Positions 60,278-64,000 of a stretch of 64,000 nucleotides of DNA are shown here, piece by piece (within the stretch, counting starts at the first letter, position 1; every line of letters begins with the position of its first letter). Under the pieces are notes generated by a model that was given only the letters and a program-made list of their open reading frames with translations, was not told the origin of the DNA and searched no databases. The stretch lies in the NCBI GenBank assembly GCA_947476185.1, contig CANJPX010000001.1:171566-235565 (forward strand), read 5' to 3'. A program made the translations under genes and the position numbers. The DNA comes from Bacteroidota bacterium. GTDB lineage: Bacteria > Bacteroidota > Bacteroidia > 2-12-FULL-35-15.

Positions 60278-61915
60278 TTAGAACAAATTTTTGATGCCTT
60301 CTTTAGCTTCTTCTTCAATACGAAGTCGTTCTACATAAAATCCGGTGTCTCCTTTGTTTAATCTTGTTTTTACAAAACCTTTCCGTTCCAGTCTTTGAGA
60401 AAACCGATTTTTTCCCAGCGGTTTATAATTATCTTCTTTGCAAAATTCCTTGTAACTACCGTACAAATCGGTCAATGCTTCCCGAAGTGTAGCAGAAGGC
60501 TCCAAATGAATTTCCTCAATAAACAGCTGCACGCTATCTGATTGCTTCCGAAACTCTGCCAGTGCCATATCCGCTCTGTCACATTTTGTAAAATCCTTCT
60601 GGGCGATAATCCGGTCTAACCCGGCAAGAAGCCAATTGAAGACACCCGGTAGTTCAGCATCGATAATTTTATCTGCAAGATCAATGTCCTTTTCTGCATC
60701 AGTGATTTTTGTGTCAAATGGAACAATAAGGAACCGGCGAAAATATGCCTGAGTGCTCTCCACCTCGCGGGGAAGCTCGTTGCAATTGATGATGAATTTT
60801 ACTTTATTGTATATTGTAAAAGGCTGACCATAAGGACTACGAGCCTGTAAAGGTTCTCCACTAACTAAAGCCTTGAACGTATCAGGATGCAAATCAAAGC
60901 CTTTTTCACTGCTGTAGTTAAGCAATATATTTACAAGTTTTGCTCTACTATATTCATGAGCAAATTGCCCAAGGGAATAGTTTAATACATTATCCTTGCC
61001 GATTAATGCATTTAAGATGTTGAAGAATACACTCTTCCCATTTCCGCCTGGCCCAGTTAGTACAAGACATTTTTCTAAATTAAGACTTGTAAAAATAAAA
61101 CCTGAGAATTCCTGCATCACCATCCGAGAACTTTCATCCGGCAGCGCTTTCAATAAATATTGCTCAAACAGTGGACATTTAGCATTTGCATCGTATTCAA
61201 AAGGTAATTGGTAGGTTTTAAAATCCTTTGGGTTAAAATCCCGAAGCTTCCACCCAGCTGAAGTGAATTCAAAAGTTCCATTTCGTAAATTGATGAGGAT
61301 TTTATCAGCATCAACTTCCGGTGTCGGCAATTGTGCATCACTAAGAAACTGCTTGAACAATTTTTCAGAAAACTCATAATGTCGAGCGTCATATTCTTTC
61401 AACCCCATCTTAACAGCTGCAGTTGTCAAGAAGCTTTTCATCTCTTCTTTTGCACACTGCTTCCAGAAAGCTCCGTTAAAAACATAAATAAAATCATATA
61501 CCTTGCATAGACTCCATTGTTTCCGTTCAGCAATTTGAAGAAGATTTTTAACAATTCCGAACAGAAAATGTTTTTGCTTTAAATCTTCGTCTTTGGGCAG
61601 CTCTATCAACTCTCTGAAGTCAACGGGTCGTATTTCATTTAACAACCGCGTTAATATATCCTTATGAAGCACTCTTCCGTAAAAAGCATTAGGGTCAAGT
61701 GTGATTCTCTTTTTTATTATAGTGGTAGTTGCAACCGCTTGCTCATTTTTTGGAAAAGCTATTATAGCCTTGCACACATACTTTTCAAATAAAACAGTTG
61801 CTGGGATATATTCATAAGTGCTTTCTAACTTATGTGAATTTTCGTCAAATCCTTTGTTTCCACTAATAAGGAATGATTGACTTTCTTGAATATTTTCATT
61901 AATTTTATTCATCAT
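60278..61915 (-). CDS. D5/P4-type SF3 helicase-primase, 545 aa
   Basis: The N-terminal half has no firm match; at about 207-290 a D5_N-like segment (INLRNGTFEF ... LPFEYDANAKCPLFEQYLL) leads into a superfamily 3 helicase core: Walker A LTGPGGNGKSVFFNIL (residues 286-301), Walker B-type region around ILLNYSSEK, and motif C KFIINCNELP with the arginine-finger segment YFRRFLIVPF. The C-terminal part is a winged helix (LGKNRFSQRLERKGFVKTRL). Such helicases start replication of satellite phages such as P4 and of many plasmids and islands. It is encoded upstream of the primase in the same direction. Confidence 0.9.
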   Translation of the reverse strand: MMNKINENIQESQSFLISGNKGFDENSHKLESTYEYIPATVLFEKYVCKAIIAFPKNEQAVATTTIIKKRITLDPNAFYGRVLHKDILTRLLNEIRPVDFRELIELPKDEDLKQKHFLFGIVKNLLQIAERKQWSLCKVYDFIYVFNGAFWKQCAKEEMKSFLTTAAVKMGLKEYDARHYEFSEKLFKQFLSDAQLPTPEVDADKILINLRNGTFEFTSAGWKLRDFNPKDFKTYQLPFEYDANAKCPLFEQYLLKALPDESSRMVMQEFSGFIFTSLNLEKCLVLTGPGGNGKSVFFNILNALIGKDNVLNYSLGQFAHEYSRAKLVNILLNYSSEKGFDLHPDTFKALVSGEPLQARSPYGQPFTIYNKVKFIINCNELPREVESTQAYFRRFLIVPFDTKITDAEKDIDLADKIIDAELPGVFNWLLAGLDRIIAQKDFTKCDRADMALAEFRKQSDSVQLFIEEIHLEPSATLREALTDLYGSYKEFCKEDNYKPLGKNRFSQRLERKGFVKTRLNKGDTGFYVERLRIEEEAKEGIKNLF

Positions 61916-61935
61916 CGTGATTTTATTAGATTTTA

Positions 61936-61970
61936 AAAAGGAGTATGAGATTGATGCTCATACTCCTTTT
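61936..61970 (-). terminator. 14-bp hairpin between the gp32-like and helicase genes
   Basis: AAAAGGAGTATGAG (61936-61949) pairs perfectly with CTCATACTCCTTTT (61957-61970). On the minus strand the hairpin ends in a five-T run, so it should stop most transcription after the ssDNA-binding gene and reduce helicase and primase output. Confidence 0.8.
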
Positions 61971-61975
61971 AGTAA

Positions 61976-62611
61976 TTAGAACGGACAATCATTTTCCGGT
62001 TGATTGAATTTTGAAGGTGCAATATTCTGTTTGTCTACTTTAACAAAGGGATTGCCGGATCCTTTGAAAACAGCTTCTTCACTTAATAGAAAAGTATTGC
62101 TCATTTCAATGGCTTCCTTATTTAAGGGTTGAAGTGCCGCTGGCTTGATTTGAGTGATGGTCTTCTTTCCAATTACCTCAGTGCTGACAATAAGGTCATA
62201 ATGAATTGGGTTCCCGCATCTTGGATCCTGGATTAATTCCATCATCGTTTGGAGAGCCTTACTATCCCTCTCTACCCAAAGTTGGATACTATTGGTCGCC
62301 CGATTAAACACCTTCATTGCCCAAAAGTGTCTCGGTTTTTCTGTAACATCCACCGGGACTTTTTGTTCTTCAAAGGTGCGGGTGCGAATACATCTGCGGT
62401 TTTCCCAACTTTCCCATCCCATAATCGCAGGGCTACTTAGTATTCTCACGCTGACTTTCTCGTGTGAGGGCTTGAAAAAGATGGTGAGTTTTTCTGCACT
62501 TTTCTCTTGAGGCAGTTGATAGTCTGCTGGCAAAAAGCCATTGCTACTAATTGATTTGTCGCTCTGTGGCGAGTTTTGAAGGTTAAGACCTTCCGTTTTA
62601 ATTGTTTCCAT
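61976..62611 (-). CDS. gp32-like single-stranded DNA-binding protein with SSB-like tail, 211 aa
   Basis: The core (about residues 30-165) follows phage and plasmid proteins I know as gp32-like ssDNA binders: SADYQLP-type entry PADYQLPQEK, then KVSVRILSSPAIMGWESW, KPRHFWAMKVFNRATNSIQLW, and a DPRCGNPIHYDLIVST segment. The far C-terminus is QPENDCPF, close to the SSB partner-binding tip. It should coat single strands during element replication. Placed first after the unknown gene, and followed by a strong hairpin, it is likely the most expressed replication gene. The family call rests on motif memory; another OB-fold role is possible. Confidence 0.68.
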   Translation of the reverse strand: METIKTEGLNLQNSPQSDKSISSNGFLPADYQLPQEKSAEKLTIFFKPSHEKVSVRILSSPAIMGWESWENRRCIRTRTFEEQKVPVDVTEKPRHFWAMKVFNRATNSIQLWVERDSKALQTMMELIQDPRCGNPIHYDLIVSTEVIGKKTITQIKPAALQPLNKEAIEMSNTFLLSEEAVFKGSGNPFVKVDKQNIAPSKFNQPENDCPF

Positions 62612-62711
62612 TTTGTTTCGGATTTTATGTTATTAATTTATAACACAAATGTCCTCCACAAAAATCAGGTAAAAAAAACGTTTTTATACTTGCACTACTG
62701 CAAGAACCTTA

Positions 62712-63629
62712 TCATTGCTTACTTTTAGAGTGCAACAATTCATTCCTTTCTTTTGGTGAAAGTATTTTAAAAATGAATTTTTCATCTTTTATTTCAAAAG
62801 AAAATTTTTGAATTGTCGATGTGTTTCCAGCTCGCAATGCGGAATGTAGAATATCTATTTTAGGGACATTAAAATGGCAATTAACCCAAGCGATCAGACC
62901 GGCATAATCATTTTTTTTAAGTTCTAAGAAAAATTCTGTTTCCAGCAACCCATTTAAAAATTCCACAAAATCAACTTGACTTGAAACAAAAACAGCAGGT
63001 TTTATTGGATGGCATATGGATACTTTGATGTCAAAATCAATTGCATTTGTTAGCCAATCGCGAACATCTCCATCCACTTTCATAAAACTATTTTCCCTAA
63101 ATAACTCAATAAACATCTTATATACTTCAGGATAATCATACTTACAGTGAAGTTTTTGAGCTTCTCCATTTTTTTGCTGCTCAATTTTATTCTCTATTTC
63201 TCCTTGAAATTTCTTTATATCAAATTTGATATCCTTGTAAAACATTTTTAATTCATAGGCTATTAAATATAAAGCCTCTTCTTTATTAAGTTTAACCTGG
63301 TGCTTCAACTTTTCATATCCATATTCCACTTCTTTGGTTAAATCTCTTATCATTTCAGTTGCTTTCTCATGCCACTTATTTGCTACACTATATTGCTCTT
63401 CCAGTAGTTTAATATAATCATTTGATATTATTTTGTTCAAATTTATATGTGACTGATATTGCAATGCGAAATTTTTTAAGTTCTCGTCTATAGATTGTCC
63501 CATAGGAGGAAATAATACTAATCCTAAATCCTTCTCTTTACTGTTTTGGATATTATTCTTTAATACATCATGAAATTCCATTGCTCTATTTAACAAAACA
63601 ATAGCATGTTTTTGAACCCTATCACCCAT
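62712..63629 (-). CDS. Unidentified element protein, 305 aa (first gene of the replication unit)
   Basis: I do not recognise this protein. It is mostly helical and soluble; the first 140 residues are charged with likely coiled coils (EEQYSVANKWHEKATEMIRDLTK). The C-terminal 80 residues (VFVSSQVDFVEFLNGLL ... LIAWVNCHFNVPKIDILHSALRAG) faintly recall the end of RteC-type proteins, regulators of Bacteroides elements; this is a weak resemblance only. It is the leading gene behind a good promoter and precedes the ssDNA-binding gene by 100 bases, so a regulator or replication initiator role is plausible. Confidence 0.72.
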   Translation of the reverse strand: MGDRVQKHAIVLLNRAMEFHDVLKNNIQNSKEKDLGLVLFPPMGQSIDENLKNFALQYQSHINLNKIISNDYIKLLEEQYSVANKWHEKATEMIRDLTKEVEYGYEKLKHQVKLNKEEALYLIAYELKMFYKDIKFDIKKFQGEIENKIEQQKNGEAQKLHCKYDYPEVYKMFIELFRENSFMKVDGDVRDWLTNAIDFDIKVSICHPIKPAVFVSSQVDFVEFLNGLLETEFFLELKKNDYAGLIAWVNCHFNVPKIDILHSALRAGNTSTIQKFSFEIKDEKFIFKILSPKERNELLHSKSKQ

Positions 63630-63649
63630 ATTGGTTGCAATTTATATAA

Positions 63650-63678
63650 CAAAGTTATTTCTTTGTTTCACACAGCAA
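63650..63678 (-). promoter_or_regulatory. Promoter TTG-N18-TAACTTTG (minus strand) for the element's replication unit
   Basis: On the minus strand TTG (63676-63678) and TAACTTTG (63650-63657) are 18 bases apart, close to the Bacteroidota promoter pattern. The predicted start is about 15 bases before the ATG at 63629. Confidence 0.5.
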
Positions 63679-64000
63679 TAAAATGCTCAATATTATATTA
63701 CTTTTCACTTTGGAAGGAAGTTTCTTCCTGTGCATCTTAAATCAATAAAAATTAATGAATTTTTTTTCTGGGATTTTTTTTGAAAGCAGTTGATCCAAAA
63801 TTTTTAGTCATTTTTTTAACTCCACATTTCGAGCGCCTCCCATGCGTTTACAGGTGGTTTAAGATTAGTGGCTTAAATAAAAATACGATATAGACCCATT
63901 ATTTAAGCATTCTATTTAGGGACTCTCCGATATAATGAGCTGCTGAAGCTCAGGTATCGCCGGTCAATATTCAGGACGTTTTTTTTCAGTAAGGCGTATA
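63679..64000. other. Untranslated tail of the window inside the mobile element
   Basis: No coding frame is evident. Two perfect inverted repeats are seen: AGGAAG-TTT-CTTCCT (63715-63729), upstream of the promoter at 63650, and TGAGCT-GCTGA-AGCTCA (63936-63952). The latter has no following T-run, so it is not a clear terminator. The last 200 bases look less AT-rich than the rest. The next gene of the element must lie beyond the window. Confidence 0.4.

Larger units (their letters stand above)
55521..64000. mobile_element. Left part of an integrative element at a tRNA(CAU) gene (right end outside window)
   Basis: From the tRNA remnant to the window end all genes lie on the minus strand and make a typical mobile replication set: DUF3800 protein, tyrosine integrase, SSB-tail protein, primase, SF3 helicase, gp32-like ssDNA-binding protein and an unknown. 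No capsid, portal, terminase, relaxase or type IV secretion gene is seen. Given the minus-strand tRNA, the restored complete tRNA gene should sit at the other end, beyond 64,000. The extent to the right is therefore unknown. Confidence 0.8.

Noticed and set aside
55521..64000. Complete prophage
   Set aside because: No terminase, portal, capsid, tail or lysis gene is seen in this part, so only the broader term mobile element is used.

Overview
The window is AT-rich bacterial DNA that reads as a Bacteroidota chromosome. The evidence is a giant secreted protein with SprB-type repeats and a type IX secretion C-terminal sorting domain, promoter boxes of the Bacteroidota form TAnnTTTG (sometimes with a TTTG/TTG -33 element), lack of Shine-Dalgarno sequences, and families typical of the phylum (DUF2480 next to SufT, MuiA/DUF4139, TPR-SpoIIE sensor phosphatase, BT4734-like primase). 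No rRNA, CRISPR array or complete tRNA was found.

Positions 1-55,500 look like ordinary chromosome. From the left: a cut-off EamA transporter, YicC, guanylate kinase and an ACMSD-like decarboxylase; a helical-repeat protein; an intergenic region with a candidate small RNA (about 5,386-5,520); a long PurF paralogue; a 1,856-residue T9SS adhesin with six exact 66-residue repeats; a SET-domain protein; a complete cyanophycin cycle (isoaspartyl peptidase and cyanophycinase divergent from cyanophycin synthetase); sufS-sufE-sufT-DUF2480 divergent from an IscS-type desulfurase, which faces selD-selU (selenium modification of tRNA); a peptide transporter and kbl; a rimB-rimK-aspartoacylase-like trio (protein glutamylation and its presumed removal); an alpha-2-macroglobulin; NapH-like ferredoxin, cupin and RsmB genes; a 45-codon Lys/Ala-rich histone H1-like gene hidden behind an antisense reading frame; a dipeptide epimerase, a lipoprotein, an MFS transporter, a sensor phosphatase, typA, a membrane DnaJ protein, MuiA, a peptide-binding lipoprotein, a T9SS-like secreted protein and methylmalonyl-CoA epimerase.

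At 55,521-55,562 the chromosome ends in the 3' half of a tRNA with CAU anticodon, cut exactly at the anticodon loop. To its right, to the end of the window, lies a mobile element with every gene on the minus strand: a DUF3800 protein, a tyrosine integrase, a small protein ending in an SSB-like acidic tail, an archaeo-eukaryotic-type primase, a D5/P4-like SF3 helicase, a gp32-like ssDNA-binding protein that also ends in an SSB-like tail, and an unidentified first gene. A 22-bp inverted repeat and three copies of a 13-mer flank the primase gene and may be a replication or control site. No capsid, portal or conjugation gene is visible, so the element is best described as a self-replicating integrative element, possibly a phage satellite. 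Its other end, and probably the rebuilt tRNA gene, lie beyond position 64,000.
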